DNA from: Thermosediminibacter litoriperuensis
Lineage (GTDB): Bacteria > Bacillota > Thermosediminibacteria > Thermosediminibacterales > Thermosediminibacteraceae
NCBI RefSeq assembly: GCF_008124715.1
Contig: NZ_VNHO01000004.1
Coordinates: 1-64,000 of the forward strand
Direction of reading: 5' to 3'
Length of the DNA stretch: 64,000 nucleotides
Below are positions 26,199-35,324 of the stretch, one piece after another. Within the stretch, counting starts at the first letter, position 1; each line of letters opens with the position of its first letter. Position numbers and translations under genes: made by a program. The notes under the pieces are model-generated. The model ran no database searches, was not told the DNA's origin, and was given only the letters and a program-made list of their open reading frames with translations.

Positions 26199-27092
26199 GT
26201 GGGTTATCGCGACCTTTCTCCTGAAGAATTATCCCGCCGGGTGGAAAAAGCTCTTGAACTTTTATCAGACTGCGTGGTCTGCGCTCAGGAATGCCACGTA
26301 AACCGCCTGAAGGGCGAAAGAGGTTTTTGCCGCACCGGCAGGTATGCAGTTATAAGCAGCTGGGGACCACATTTCGGCGAGGAGGAGGTGCTGGTGGGTA
26401 GTCACGGCTCGGGCACCATATTTTTCGCATACTGCAATATGGCCTGCCGGTTCTGCCAGAACTGCGAGATAAGCCATTACGGCGAAGGCAGAGAAATGAC
26501 GGCCCGGGAGCTAGCCGGTGTGATGCTGGAACTGCAGCAAATCGGGTGCCATAACGTAAACCTGGTCTCCCCCTGCCACTGCGTGCCTCAGATCCTGGAA
26601 GCCCTGCAGCTTGCCGTGAAGAACGGCCTTAATATACCCCTCGTCTACAACACGGGCGGTTACGATGCGATTCCAACTCTGAAACTGCTCGACGGAATAG
26701 TCGATATATACATGCCCGACATAAAGTTCGGTGACGACGAGACCGGAAGACATTACGCCAGTGCTCCCGGCTATTTCACGGTGGCGAAGCGAGCGGTAAA
26801 AGAAATGCACAGGCAGGTGGGAGACCTGATCATCGATGATCGGGGAATAGCGGTGAAAGGCCTGATGGTCAGGCACCTGGTGCTGCCCAATGACCTTGCC
26901 CGGACGGAAGAAATTATGAAATTTCTGGCCGAAGAAATTTCTCTTAATACTTTTGTGAATATCATGGACCAGTATTACCCGGCCCATCAAGCCCGACAGT
27001 ACCCGGTGCTTTCCCGGCGCATTACATCCCAGGAGTACAGGCGGGCCCTGGAAATCGCCAGGACCTTCGGGTTAAAGCACATCTATACTTAA
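26199..27092 (+). CDS. Radical SAM protein, pyruvate formate-lyase activating enzyme-like
   Basis: The iron-sulfur cluster motif CNMACRFCQNCEISH (Cys-x3-Cys-x2-Cys) lies near residue 82. Before it comes a Cys-containing N-terminal part (CVVCAQECHVNRLKGERGFC) typical of the PflA-like family also found in some AmmeMemoRadiSam proteins. Later motifs NLVSPCHC, YNTGGYD, YMPDIKF and RHLVLP match uncharacterised PflX/YgcF-type enzymes. The frame opens at TTG 26121, but AGAGGTG before GTG 26199 (VGYRDLSPEEL) gives the likely start. It stands alone on the plus strand; no target enzyme is beside it, so its substrate is unknown. Confidence 0.85.
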   Translation: MGYRDLSPEELSRRVEKALELLSDCVVCAQECHVNRLKGERGFCRTGRYAVISSWGPHFGEEEVLVGSHGSGTIFFAYCNMACRFCQNCEISHYGEGREMTARELAGVMLELQQIGCHNVNLVSPCHCVPQILEALQLAVKNGLNIPLVYNTGGYDAIPTLKLLDGIVDIYMPDIKFGDDETGRHYASAPGYFTVAKRAVKEMHRQVGDLIIDDRGIAVKGLMVRHLVLPNDLARTEEIMKFLAEEISLNTFVNIMDQYYPAHQARQYPVLSRRITSQEYRRALEIARTFGLKHIYT

Positions 27093-27163
27093 TCTGCCCT
27101 TTTTATTGCTTGAAATGAAAATATCGCCAACCGGCCGGAGGCGACAGCTCACGACTTATTACA

Positions 27164-30100
27164 TTACATCCTGACATCGGATCTTTTTTTGAGCCGGCGC
27201 CTTACCTCTTCCGGTATCAGATCGCCTACTTTACCGGTAGCAACGCAAATGTTTGTATCCGCCGCACCGTAATACACCAGGATCTCGTCGTTCTCATCCA
27301 GAATCTCCTTATCTTCTGCGGGTACCGCCCCGCATGTAAACACCACGTTGGGCACCCAGCATTCCCCCTCCCTGCCTAGCTCGCACTCGGTCTCCGGAGA
27401 AAGAATCGGGTTGGGGGAACGGTAAAGCACGCGCCCCGGGTCATTTAGATCGGCCAGGATTACTCCCAGCCTGTATACCATCTGATAGTCGACCCCATGG
27501 TAAATCAGGAGCCAGCCGTACCTGGTCTTTATGGGCTGGGCTCCAGCTCCTATTTTTAGGGAATCCCACATCATCCCGGAACGGGGCCCGATTATTATCT
27601 TATGGCCTTCATGCGGCCACGGGAAAACCAGCTTATCGGAATAGGCGACCCATATACTGGGTTCGATCCGGTGGTATATGACGTAATTGCCCTCTATCTT
27701 TTCCGGGAACAAAATAGCGTCCTTATCCCAGAGCCCGGGAAAAGCGAGCCCCCTCCGCTTCCACCGGTCAAAGTTGCGGTTGAGAAAATCCTCCACGGAA
27801 ATTGACGCGGCGGCTATCTGAGCCACAACGCCATCGTAAGCGGTGTAAAGCATTATAATCTCGTCGTCTATGATCACCACTCTGGGGTCCTCACAGCCCT
27901 TTATTTCTTCGTTGGTTCCGGGGACAAATATGGGCCGGTTGAGCCTTTCTATGACGTTGTAGCCGTCGGTAACGGCAAGACCTATCCTGGAGACCTCATC
28001 CTGCCCGAAAGCTCTGTATAGCAGATAGACCTTGCCCTTTATCCTGAGGGCGGCGGCGTTGAGCACGTACCTGCTCTCCCACCAGTGTTCCTTGATGGGA
28101 TTCAAAATCGGGTTTTTTTCGTACCGTTTCAGTATCCCGGCAGGCGGCCAGTCCTCCAGATCCTGGATCACCACTTCTTCCTTGGGAGGCTTTATGCCGA
28201 GAAGCACGTTTCTCAGGTCCTGGCTTTCCCTTCCGAGGCTGATGAGCTGAAAGACCTGTTCCATTATTTCCCAGGGGTCGTATCCCATTTCTCTATAAAT
28301 TTCTTCCAGAAGGTCGTGGTTGAACCAGTCCCTTTCAACGTGCAGCGAGAGAGGGGTGGGCACTCCTTCGCCGCCCTTGAAGCTGAAACTGGCCCAGGTC
28401 CATGCAGAACACGGTAGAAAAGTCCCGTCGCGCAGAGTAAGGCTGAGTCCGTAACCCTCAGTCATAGCCATGATCTTTTGCGCTTCTTCCTGCCTTCCCT
28501 CTTCGGCGATATTTTTTGCAAACTTCCTGAGCCTTGTCACGAATTCCCGCTGATGCCAGTTTTCGAATATCCGGTGGGCTGAAAACACTTCCTTGCCGTA
28601 ATGCCGGGTTATGGAGTTCACGAATTTTCGCCCGACTTCTTTTCGCTCTCGGGCATAAGTTTCCCAGATGCGGGAGAAATGCTCGGCTTCGATTATGCTC
28701 TTGGCTATCCTGGTAAAATAGCGCAGCTTCGGGTATTTACCCCCTATCCCCTTTCCCAGGTTGACCACCGCTATTCGCGCGGTCAGGCGGTTGTATTTGG
28801 AAATATCCCCTACTTTGTTTAAGGTGGGGAACCTTTTCCTGCTTAAAATCAGTGGTAGGAGCTCCACCTCTTCAAAACTGTCGGGACGCAGGTTATCTTG
28901 CAGCCATTCATAAAGGCGGTCGAAATACTCCGCGCTCTCGGTAAACTGGGCGAGGGTCAGGATATCCCTGACATCTATGTTGTCCAGGAGTTCCCGCATG
29001 TTACGGAAGTTCATCTTGACCAGTAAATTTCTAGGAGGAAACTCGTAGAGCAGCTTTCGCAGGATCTCCCATTTCACGCAAAGTACTTTCCTGTGAGGAA
29101 ATATCCTGAAAAGTTTTTCGCACATTTCAAGAGTGCCTTCTTCGGTGGTGAGGTCCCCCGGGAAAAGGCTGTCGATGATTTTTTCGAGCTCAGCCATGAA
29201 ATTTTCAAAGCCGCTGACGATCTTACTCGGGTCCTCTTCTTTTATATTTAGGACATTCGTAACGTAATTTTCAAATGCCGCGCCGTATTTCCTTTGAAGC
29301 CTTTTAAAAATCTCGCTGGGGTGAACTTCCCTGCCCCGGTAGCCTCTCAGTTTTTTCGGGAGGACGATGGGAACCCCGGGAATGAACTCCAGATAGTCCA
29401 GCGGGGTTATCAGCGGCCTTGTCTCATCGGCCCGGTTTTTCCACCTGGCCCTGAAGCTGCTGCCGTTTTGTATAAAGGCCTGTTCCTGATCTTCGTAAAG
29501 ACTTTTGGCTTTAGAATAAACAACATCCTTCTCATCAATTCCCGTCTTCTTTAAGGCCGATTCCAGGGCATGTATCTCCCTGACGTATCCGGCAACCCTG
29601 CCGTCGTATACACCAGCCAGCGCATCCAGGATATCCTCCCGGGATACGTTGTCCCGGAAGAAATATGCCAGCAGGAACTCGTAGATAACTTTAGCCCATA
29701 GCTCGGACGGGAACTCAAAAACGTCTTTTTCGCTGGAGGCGAGTTTCTCCAGGGCCTCGCACAATTCACCGGCCAGTATTCTTCTGAAGAGGCTTTCATA
29801 GCGTTCGTAGCTCTCCTTGAAGGATGCGGCATAACTTTCAAAATTGCAGGACACCGGAAGGGGAACTTCCTTTTTTTCCAGTCCAAGCATCTCGAGCTTT
29901 TTTACTAGATCCCGGTCTTTTAACCAGAGATCTTCATCTCGCTTTATGCACTCGAAAAGGGCTCTACACACCGCCTTAAAAACCACGTTCCTCTTGTCGA
30001 AAAAAGACGGCGGCGACAGCTTCGCACCCAAATTTACCTCGCATATTCTTTTTCCCCAGCGAAGAGCCGTTGTGACGAGCCAGGGGTTTATGCCGTAACC

Positions 30101-30715
30101 TCCAATGTGTTCCTGACACTGGTCGAACTCCGAGCAGTAATCCTCCACGAGGTCGTGGGATATGGCAAAGATACCGCTCAGGGGGTCGGATATACGAACA
30201 CCGTACAAAGCTGTGAGGAGGGGCGATACCAGCAGGCCGCCGGTGGTATTTTCAAAGGGGTGACGCCTGAAGTTTGCAATAACCATGTCGTAATCTTCCA
30301 TCACGGGTTTGTACAGCCTGTCTATAGAGGCTGGTTTAAGCCCCCGATCCTCCTCTTTCTTCAAATCAGCCTCCAGGAGGACAACATCCGATTCCAAAAA
30401 ACGGGCCACTTCGAAAATGGCCCTTATGCTGAATCCCCTGCCGTTGACCCCCTCGGGCATCAAAAAGACGATGAGATCGTCTTCCTCAAAACGCCCTATA
30501 AACTCCAGAGTTTCTTTGCCCGCAGGGTCTCCGGCACACACAATCAGTTTGGAAACCCCGTCAGAATTTAAACTTTCTCTCGCCGTCTGAACCACTTCTT
30601 TCAGGGTTTCCTTTTCGTTACAAAACGGGATACCTATTACGACATCTACCTCGTTTTTATCTTCGATAAGTCTTTTTATGTTTTCCAGGGTATCGTAGAA
30701 AAGTTTTGATTCCAC
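27164..30715 (-). CDS. Large fusion: GT-A glycosyltransferase-like domain plus GH130 phosphorylase domain
   Basis: A 1183-residue protein with three parts. Residues about 20-270 look like a GT-A nucleotide-sugar transferase related to mannosylglycerate/glucosylglycerate synthases (VVIGIPFCNEKETL, VLLEADLK, DPLSGIFAISHDL). Residues about 280-850 are mainly helical and unrecognised. Residues about 860-1170 are a GH130 five-bladed propeller (YEKNPILNP, LLYRAF, catalytic Asp in GCEDPRV, WDKDAILFPE, YHGVD). GH130 enzymes are mannoside phosphorylases; 1,2-beta-mannan phosphorylases are known from Thermoanaerobacter. GTG start behind GGAGG. Third gene of a glycan operon with two enzymes upstream. 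The combined role (making and trimming a beta-mannoside) is inference. Confidence 0.82.
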   Translation of the reverse strand: MESKLFYDTLENIKRLIEDKNEVDVVIGIPFCNEKETLKEVVQTARESLNSDGVSKLIVCAGDPAGKETLEFIGRFEEDDLIVFLMPEGVNGRGFSIRAIFEVARFLESDVVLLEADLKKEEDRGLKPASIDRLYKPVMEDYDMVIANFRRHPFENTTGGLLVSPLLTALYGVRISDPLSGIFAISHDLVEDYCSEFDQCQEHIGGYGINPWLVTTALRWGKRICEVNLGAKLSPPSFFDKRNVVFKAVCRALFECIKRDEDLWLKDRDLVKKLEMLGLEKKEVPLPVSCNFESYAASFKESYERYESLFRRILAGELCEALEKLASSEKDVFEFPSELWAKVIYEFLLAYFFRDNVSREDILDALAGVYDGRVAGYVREIHALESALKKTGIDEKDVVYSKAKSLYEDQEQAFIQNGSSFRARWKNRADETRPLITPLDYLEFIPGVPIVLPKKLRGYRGREVHPSEIFKRLQRKYGAAFENYVTNVLNIKEEDPSKIVSGFENFMAELEKIIDSLFPGDLTTEEGTLEMCEKLFRIFPHRKVLCVKWEILRKLLYEFPPRNLLVKMNFRNMRELLDNIDVRDILTLAQFTESAEYFDRLYEWLQDNLRPDSFEEVELLPLILSRKRFPTLNKVGDISKYNRLTARIAVVNLGKGIGGKYPKLRYFTRIAKSIIEAEHFSRIWETYARERKEVGRKFVNSITRHYGKEVFSAHRIFENWHQREFVTRLRKFAKNIAEEGRQEEAQKIMAMTEGYGLSLTLRDGTFLPCSAWTWASFSFKGGEGVPTPLSLHVERDWFNHDLLEEIYREMGYDPWEIMEQVFQLISLGRESQDLRNVLLGIKPPKEEVVIQDLEDWPPAGILKRYEKNPILNPIKEHWWESRYVLNAAALRIKGKVYLLYRAFGQDEVSRIGLAVTDGYNVIERLNRPIFVPGTNEEIKGCEDPRVVIIDDEIIMLYTAYDGVVAQIAAASISVEDFLNRNFDRWKRRGLAFPGLWDKDAILFPEKIEGNYVIYHRIEPSIWVAYSDKLVFPWPHEGHKIIIGPRSGMMWDSLKIGAGAQPIKTRYGWLLIYHGVDYQMVYRLGVILADLNDPGRVLYRSPNPILSPETECELGREGECWVPNVVFTCGAVPAEDKEILDENDEILVYYGAADTNICVATGKVGDLIPEEVRRRLKKRSDVRM

Positions 30716-30726
30716 GCTTTTTCCTC

Positions 30727-31752
30727 CTAAACCGCCGGAATAGACACCATCTCTTTTCTGCCCTCTATTTCTTTAAGAATCTGATGGGCCAGCAAAAAGG
30801 AAACGAGCGCTTCGGCTCCCTGGTTCTGATTAACGCCATCGGGAGTTAAAGCATCGTGACAGCCCTGAGTCTCCCGGTTGATGAGTGGTATTTCGTTTAT
30901 ATTTTTGCCCCAGTACCAATCGTAGGCAACCTTCGCCTTGAGGGCGTATTCTCTTTCTCCCGTCGACAGGAAGGCCTGCAGGCAGGCCAGTATTATGGAA
31001 GCCGCGTCCACCGGCTGCTGGTCGTATAACGGCATCTCGCTCTCCTTCTGCCACCATCCCCTGTTGCCCACTATGTTGAGATAACCCTTTTTGAAAAGGG
31101 AATCGGTCAGAAATCTCAGGGTATTTCTGGCTACTTCGAGCACTTTCCTGTCGCCGCTGATAGCATAAAAGGCAAAAAGGGAATGGGGAAGGAGGGCATT
31201 GCAGTACGTCAGCTTTTCTTCGAACCACCGCCAGGTACTCGTATGGCATTCATCGTATGATTTCACAAGCCTGTAAGCCAGCTTTTTCGCCGCCGGATAC
31301 AGTCTCGAGTAAATCTTTAAGTTGTTTATAAGGCTAACCAGCCCCAGCAGCACGTATGCTACGGCCCTGGGAGATTGAACGTTCAGTGCCTTTCCCAAAC
31401 TCTTTCGCAGCATCCTTTGACTTGCCTGCTTTATATCCTCCAAGTCGCTGCCTGCAGCGAAGCTTGCCGCCATAAAGGCGCGGCCAATGCAATCCTCCGA
31501 ATTAAGTACAGGTAAGAACCGGTCTTCCAGCTTCAGGTTGTTCCATATGCCGCTGTCTTCCTGAGCTTCTTCAAGGAAACCGGCGTATATCCGGGATAAT
31601 CTTTCCCTTTCCTTTTCTTCCATGTTTATGGCTACTAATAGAGCCCTGGCATTGTCGTCGACGGTATATCCGCTGCTTTTCAGAGGCCGTGATTTATCCG
31701 AAAACTGGATTATGCCCGTGGAGTCGGTCATTCTCAGCAAGTGCCTATACAT
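30727..31752 (-). CDS. Helical-barrel glycosidase-like protein of the glycan module
   Basis: A 341-residue protein with the rhythm of an (alpha/alpha)6 barrel (TVDDNARALLVAINMEE near residue 31, TYCNALLPHSLFAFYAI near 190, DQQPVDAASIILACLQAF near 240, QGCHDALTPDGVNQNQGAEA near 300). Similar proteins are usually found next to, or fused with, GT4 transferases and GH130 enzymes. Asp/Glu-rich loops could form a glycoside-binding cleft, but catalysis is not established. It overlaps the upstream GT4 gene by 8 bases and is 11 bases from the GH130 fusion gene. Confidence 0.72.
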   Translation of the reverse strand: MYRHLLRMTDSTGIIQFSDKSRPLKSSGYTVDDNARALLVAINMEEKERERLSRIYAGFLEEAQEDSGIWNNLKLEDRFLPVLNSEDCIGRAFMAASFAAGSDLEDIKQASQRMLRKSLGKALNVQSPRAVAYVLLGLVSLINNLKIYSRLYPAAKKLAYRLVKSYDECHTSTWRWFEEKLTYCNALLPHSLFAFYAISGDRKVLEVARNTLRFLTDSLFKKGYLNIVGNRGWWQKESEMPLYDQQPVDAASIILACLQAFLSTGEREYALKAKVAYDWYWGKNINEIPLINRETQGCHDALTPDGVNQNQGAEALVSFLLAHQILKEIEGRKEMVSIPAV

Positions 31753-32905
31753 CTTTCACCGCCCTCCTCTTGTAATTGGGCCGCAGGATTTCCTCGATGA
31801 TTTCCACGTAGCTTTTGGCAACCAGAGGCCACGTCATGGTCTTCCCCAGTTTTGCAGCCTTTTTCTCCAGCTGGCTCTTGAGAAGAGGGTCGTTCAGCAC
31901 CATTTCTATCAGCCGGGCCAGTTCAGCGGAATCAGCACCGGACGCCACCAGTCCCCTGCCGTTGGCCAGCATTTCCAGCGAGTATTCGTAAGGTGTCGAA
32001 ACTATGGCTCTGCCGCATCCTATGGCATACGAAAGTGTACCGCTTACTGCCTGGTGCCTGCCGGGGTAAGGCGTCAGGTAAACGTCGGTCATGTAGAGAA
32101 AGTCTCCTAGTTCTTCAAGGCTTAAATATTTGTTTGCGAAGCGCACATTTTCATGCAGTTTGAGCGAATCCACCAGTTTTTCCAGTGACTCCCGGTAGAC
32201 TTCTCCTTCCCGCCTTTTAAGTTTGGGATGGGTCTCGCCCACTACCCAGTAAACTATATTCGGGTACTTTTCCTTCAAATTTGCAACGGCCCTTATGCCC
32301 AGTTCTATACCTTTACCCGGCCCTATAAACCCGAAGGTCGTAACCACAGGACGACCGGCTACTCCGTAGGCCTCCTTCAGCTTCTCCCGGGGCTTTTCAG
32401 GGAATATGGGAACGCCATGGGGTACTACGTATATTTTGTTCAGCGGGATCCTGTAAACTTCGTGCAGGAGTTCGGCTGACCGCCTCGTCATGCATATTAC
32501 GGCTGCGGCCTTGCGTCCCAATTTCATCAATATGCTCTTCTGGCCAATCGTGGGCTGAGAAAGCACGGTATGGGTGTTGAGTATAAACGGCTTTTTCAGA
32601 CGTGCCACGAAGTCGAGGACATAGCTGCCGTCACAGCCGCCAAATATTCCGTATTCGTGCTCCAGAATCACTACATCTGTGAAAGTGGCGTTGACATATT
32701 CTGCTGACGCTATAAAATCGTCCTTTTTCTCCTCTTGGAGTTCGAAGGCGACTTCCTGTGGATATGAATACGACGCTTCATTGTCGGTAATGGCCAGGAT
32801 TTTTACGTTTTGTCCCCACAGGGTAAGATTGTCCCTGAGGTCCTTTGCAAATGATGCTATACCGCATTCCCGAGGCGGATAAGTGGATAATATAGCTAAA
32901 TTCAT
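31745..32905 (-). CDS. Glycosyltransferase family 4
   Basis: A cytoplasmic GT-B retaining transferase. The N-terminal Rossmann half starts MNLAILSTYPPRECGIASFA, a variant of the GT4 glycine-rich loop; the C-terminal half shows GPGKGIELGIRAVANLKEKYP, YLSLEELGDFLYMTDVYLTPY and the donor-site E-containing region near GTLSYAIGCGRAIVSTPYEYS. ATG at 32905 is chosen because GGGGG lies six to seven bases upstream; an in-frame ATG two codons earlier overlaps it. First gene of a three-gene operon with the helical protein and the GH130 fusion. Confidence 0.88.
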   Translation of the reverse strand: MNLAILSTYPPRECGIASFAKDLRDNLTLWGQNVKILAITDNEASYSYPQEVAFELQEEKKDDFIASAEYVNATFTDVVILEHEYGIFGGCDGSYVLDFVARLKKPFILNTHTVLSQPTIGQKSILMKLGRKAAAVICMTRRSAELLHEVYRIPLNKIYVVPHGVPIFPEKPREKLKEAYGVAGRPVVTTFGFIGPGKGIELGIRAVANLKEKYPNIVYWVVGETHPKLKRREGEVYRESLEKLVDSLKLHENVRFANKYLSLEELGDFLYMTDVYLTPYPGRHQAVSGTLSYAIGCGRAIVSTPYEYSLEMLANGRGLVASGADSAELARLIEMVLNDPLLKSQLEKKAAKLGKTMTWPLVAKSYVEIIEEILRPNYKRRAVKDV

Positions 32906-33126
32906 AAACATCCCCCGCTTTTTTTATTTGTATAATGAGAGAATAATTTTCACAGGTATATGCTGCGAATTCCAGAAAAATCAGGATCATTCTTATTATA
33001 CATTCAAACAGACTATATTATCCAACTTAAGGCGTTATAGCATCAATTGCCAAAAATTTTTAATTGGAGTTCATTAAATTCCTACTTTTTCTAAAACGTT
33101 GACACGTGAGAAGACCCTTTTGAAAA

Positions 33127-33157
33127 TTAAAACTCTGACGGTAAATCAGAGTTTTAA
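33127..33157. terminator. Bidirectional terminator-like hairpin
   Basis: TTAAAACTCTGA and TCAGAGTTTTAA form a perfect 12-bp stem around a seven-base loop, symmetrical for both strands. It would end the leftward transcript of the TipA-type regulator. The surrounding 32906-33239 has no recognisable gene and is distinctly AT-rich. Confidence 0.6.
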
Positions 33158-33239
33158 TTCGGCAGTATGTATTTCCAATATTAAAAATATACATTTTTTA
33201 TATTTTGTCAAGGGCTTTGGGCAGAGGTCCACAGTACTA

Positions 33240-33985
33240 TTATTTTTTGTTTTTATCCGCAAAGACTGCCATGGCATCGCGCATAAATTTCGCTAACCCT
33301 TCACCAAATTGTTCGATGTTTTTGGTGAAGCGTTCATCTTCTACGTACATTTGCCCTAATCCTTTGAATGCTTCAAGTGAGTAACAACCAAAGTTGTTGT
33401 TCAAAAAGTCATACCATTCTTTAATTGCTGCTTGCGCTTCTTCTGATTCAGGTGAGCCATGGCGAAGGGCTGCGAGTTTTTTATAGATCGAATTCATCGC
33501 TTTAGCCACAGCTTCTTGTTCTTTAGATATGCTCCCGATTTTAGCGTTTGCTTTGTCGACAGCTTCATCTCCCCAAAGTTCACGGGCTTCTTGCTCGTAT
33601 GGATTACGACTGAAATCAAAACCTTCAAATTTCTCTTTGTTTGTCATTTGAATTTCTCCTTTCATATGCTTAATCGTTTTGTCAATAGTAGCAAGCATTT
33701 TATCCAGCCGCCTGCGTTTCTCAAGCAACATTTTTCTTTGTAGCACCAACGCCCTATATCGATCAAATGAAGGACTATTGATAATTTCTTTGATTTTCTT
33801 TAAAGGGAAGCCAAGTTCTTTGAAAAATAGATCTGTTGTAATTTCTCAAGGTCATCATCGGTGTAAAGGCGATAACCGGATTCACATGTTTTTTCTGGAG
33901 TCAATAACCCGATTTCATCATAATAATGCAATGTGCGCACACTAATGCCAACTAAATCTGCAACTTCTTTCACTCTCATCGCCAT
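33240..33985 (-). pseudogene. TipA-type MerR regulator, disrupted by a frameshift
   Basis: Two adjacent frames are the halves of one TipAL/Mta-like regulator. The first (from ATG 33985, MAMRVKEVADLVGISVRTLH) is the MerR HTH; it goes out of frame at QQIYFSKN. The second (33749 leftward) holds the coiled coil and the TipAS drug-binding domain ([26 protein letters not shown]). Restoring one T in the T5 run near 33827 gives [20 protein letters not shown], the expected family sequence, with no internal stop. Intact relatives bind thiopeptide or other multidrug ligands. A sequencing or assembly error in the homopolymer would give the same picture. Confidence 0.82.
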
Positions 33986-34009
33986 CGTTTCGGCCTCCCT
34001 ACCATGCTC

Positions 34010-34040
34010 ATTATAAAACATCACGTAACGTGAGAGTCAA
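34010..34040 (-). promoter_or_regulatory. MerR-type promoter/operator with 19-bp spacer
   Basis: TTGACT (34040-34035), a 19-base spacer and TATAAT (34015-34010). The spacer contains the dyad CTCACGTTACGTGA. Overlong spacers with a central dyad are the signature of promoters twisted into activity by MerR-family activators, which fits autoregulation of the TipA-type gene just downstream. Confidence 0.82.
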
Positions 34041-34055
34041 CATAAGTTTTGAAAA

Positions 34056-34367
34056 TTATTCCGTTTCTTCCTTTAAGCGCACTTCATTTTTTATCAATTC
34101 ATTAATCATCTTGTGTAATGGTTCAAAAATTCCATTTTCAGCAATAGTCTTACGTGATTCAAATAATTCCTTATCGTATCTGGTTGCGAGAGAACACTCT
34201 ACACACAGGCAGAGCCTTTGAACGTATTCAATTATCCGTTCAAAGTTTGGGATCGAAGTCCCAGAAATGCCACAATGAAAATTTTTTTTAGAACATAAAA
34301 TGGCCGCTTTTATTACAGCCAAAATTAAAGGAAATAAAAGCGGCCAAAGGTGGGTTTTTCCGACCAA
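34056..34367 (-). other. Unidentified ORF fragment (103 residues), probably decayed
   Basis: The C-terminal 70 residues look protein-like (GTSIPNFERIIEYVQ, SLATRYDKELFESRK, IAENGIFEPLHKMINELI), but the N-terminal part crosses a strong inverted repeat (34301-34346) and there is no ribosome site. The likely reading is a remnant whose 5' end was lost. No family is recognised with confidence. The stretch 34368-34537 has no gene; on the plus strand 34370-34476 encodes a short protein-like run ending AGPKHEQTKIKTTARFVKEL, also without a start. Confidence 0.35.
34301..34346 (-). terminator. 14-bp inverted repeat, possible terminator
   Basis: TGGCCGCTTTTATT (34301-34314) and AATAAAAGCGGCCA (34333-34346) are perfect inverted copies. 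On the leftward strand the second arm is followed by TTTTATG, so it may terminate transcription of the madLM operon that reads toward it. Confidence 0.5.
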
Positions 34368-34537
34368 TGTCCGAGTCTACGCTTACGATATTTCCGCCGG
34401 GCCCAAGCACGAGCAAACGAAGATTAAAACCACGGCCAGGTTTGTGAAGGAATTAAAATTTTACATCCATTTTTAATCTCAATTTCTAAAGAATAAAGTT
34501 TTATTTTTTACGGCTTCTATGCCAAGATCGTTCAAAT

Positions 34538-35302
34538 TTAACTAAAAATAGCTCTTACAAGTAAGAATCCCAAAGATGGAATAATAAGCGTTCCGAGGCC
34601 TGTATAAAAAGTGGCAGTCATTGCGCCATAGGGTACAAGTTTTGGATCAGTGGCAGCAAGCCCACCGGCAACTCCACTGGTTGTGCCAAGAAGACCTCCG
34701 TAAACCATAGCTGCTGTAGGATTGTTTAAACCTATTATCGGAGCAATTAGGGGCGTAATTATCATCGTAAGTACCGACTTAACCACTCCAGCCGCTATTG
34801 AGAGGGCAATCACTTCTGAACTTGCTCCAAGAGCGCTCCCTGTTACTGGCCCTACTATGAAAGTCACTGCACCGGCACCAATTGTAGTTATATCAACCGG
34901 GTTTTGAAAACCTAATATTGCTGCGATTATTGCACCTACTATGAAGGAGAAAAAGACTCCCACGATCAATGATATAACGCCCACCAGACCCGCTTTCTTT
35001 AGGTTCTCAAATTTTACTCCATAAGCCGTAGAAATTATAGCGTAGTCCCTCAACATACCGCCTCCCAAGAGGCTTAAACCAGCAAAAAGTTCTATATCGG
35101 CAAGGCCTTTTTCCCCTCCGGTATATTTTCCTGCTATATAGGCCAAAATGAGACCAATTATTATAGCAAATGCAGAACCCATCCTTTTCTGACCTATTGC
35201 ATTTGCAATGTAATATGCCACATGCATTATAAGAGCAACAATACCAAAAGCCCCCACGAGACCGTATGATGTGAACAGTTTTTTTATTATGCTTACTACC
35301 AT
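34538..35302 (-). CDS. madM: Malonate:sodium symporter, MadM-type subunit
   Basis: A 254-residue membrane protein with about eight helices and Gly/Ala-rich repeats (GLSLLGGGMLRDYAII, GAGAVTFIVGPVTGSALGASS, YGGLLGTTSGVAGGLAATDPKLV) matching MadM, the large subunit of the MadLM malonate carrier. The 124-residue MadL subunit is encoded 22 bases upstream. A related dicarboxylate as substrate is possible. AT-rich codon use differs from the flanking core genes. Confidence 0.85.
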   Translation of the reverse strand: MVVSIIKKLFTSYGLVGAFGIVALIMHVAYYIANAIGQKRMGSAFAIIIGLILAYIAGKYTGGEKGLADIELFAGLSLLGGGMLRDYAIISTAYGVKFENLKKAGLVGVISLIVGVFFSFIVGAIIAAILGFQNPVDITTIGAGAVTFIVGPVTGSALGASSEVIALSIAAGVVKSVLTMIITPLIAPIIGLNNPTAAMVYGGLLGTTSGVAGGLAATDPKLVPYGAMTATFYTGLGTLIIPSLGFLLVRAIFS

Positions 35303-35324
35303 ATCGTTTCAGCTCCCTTTTTTA

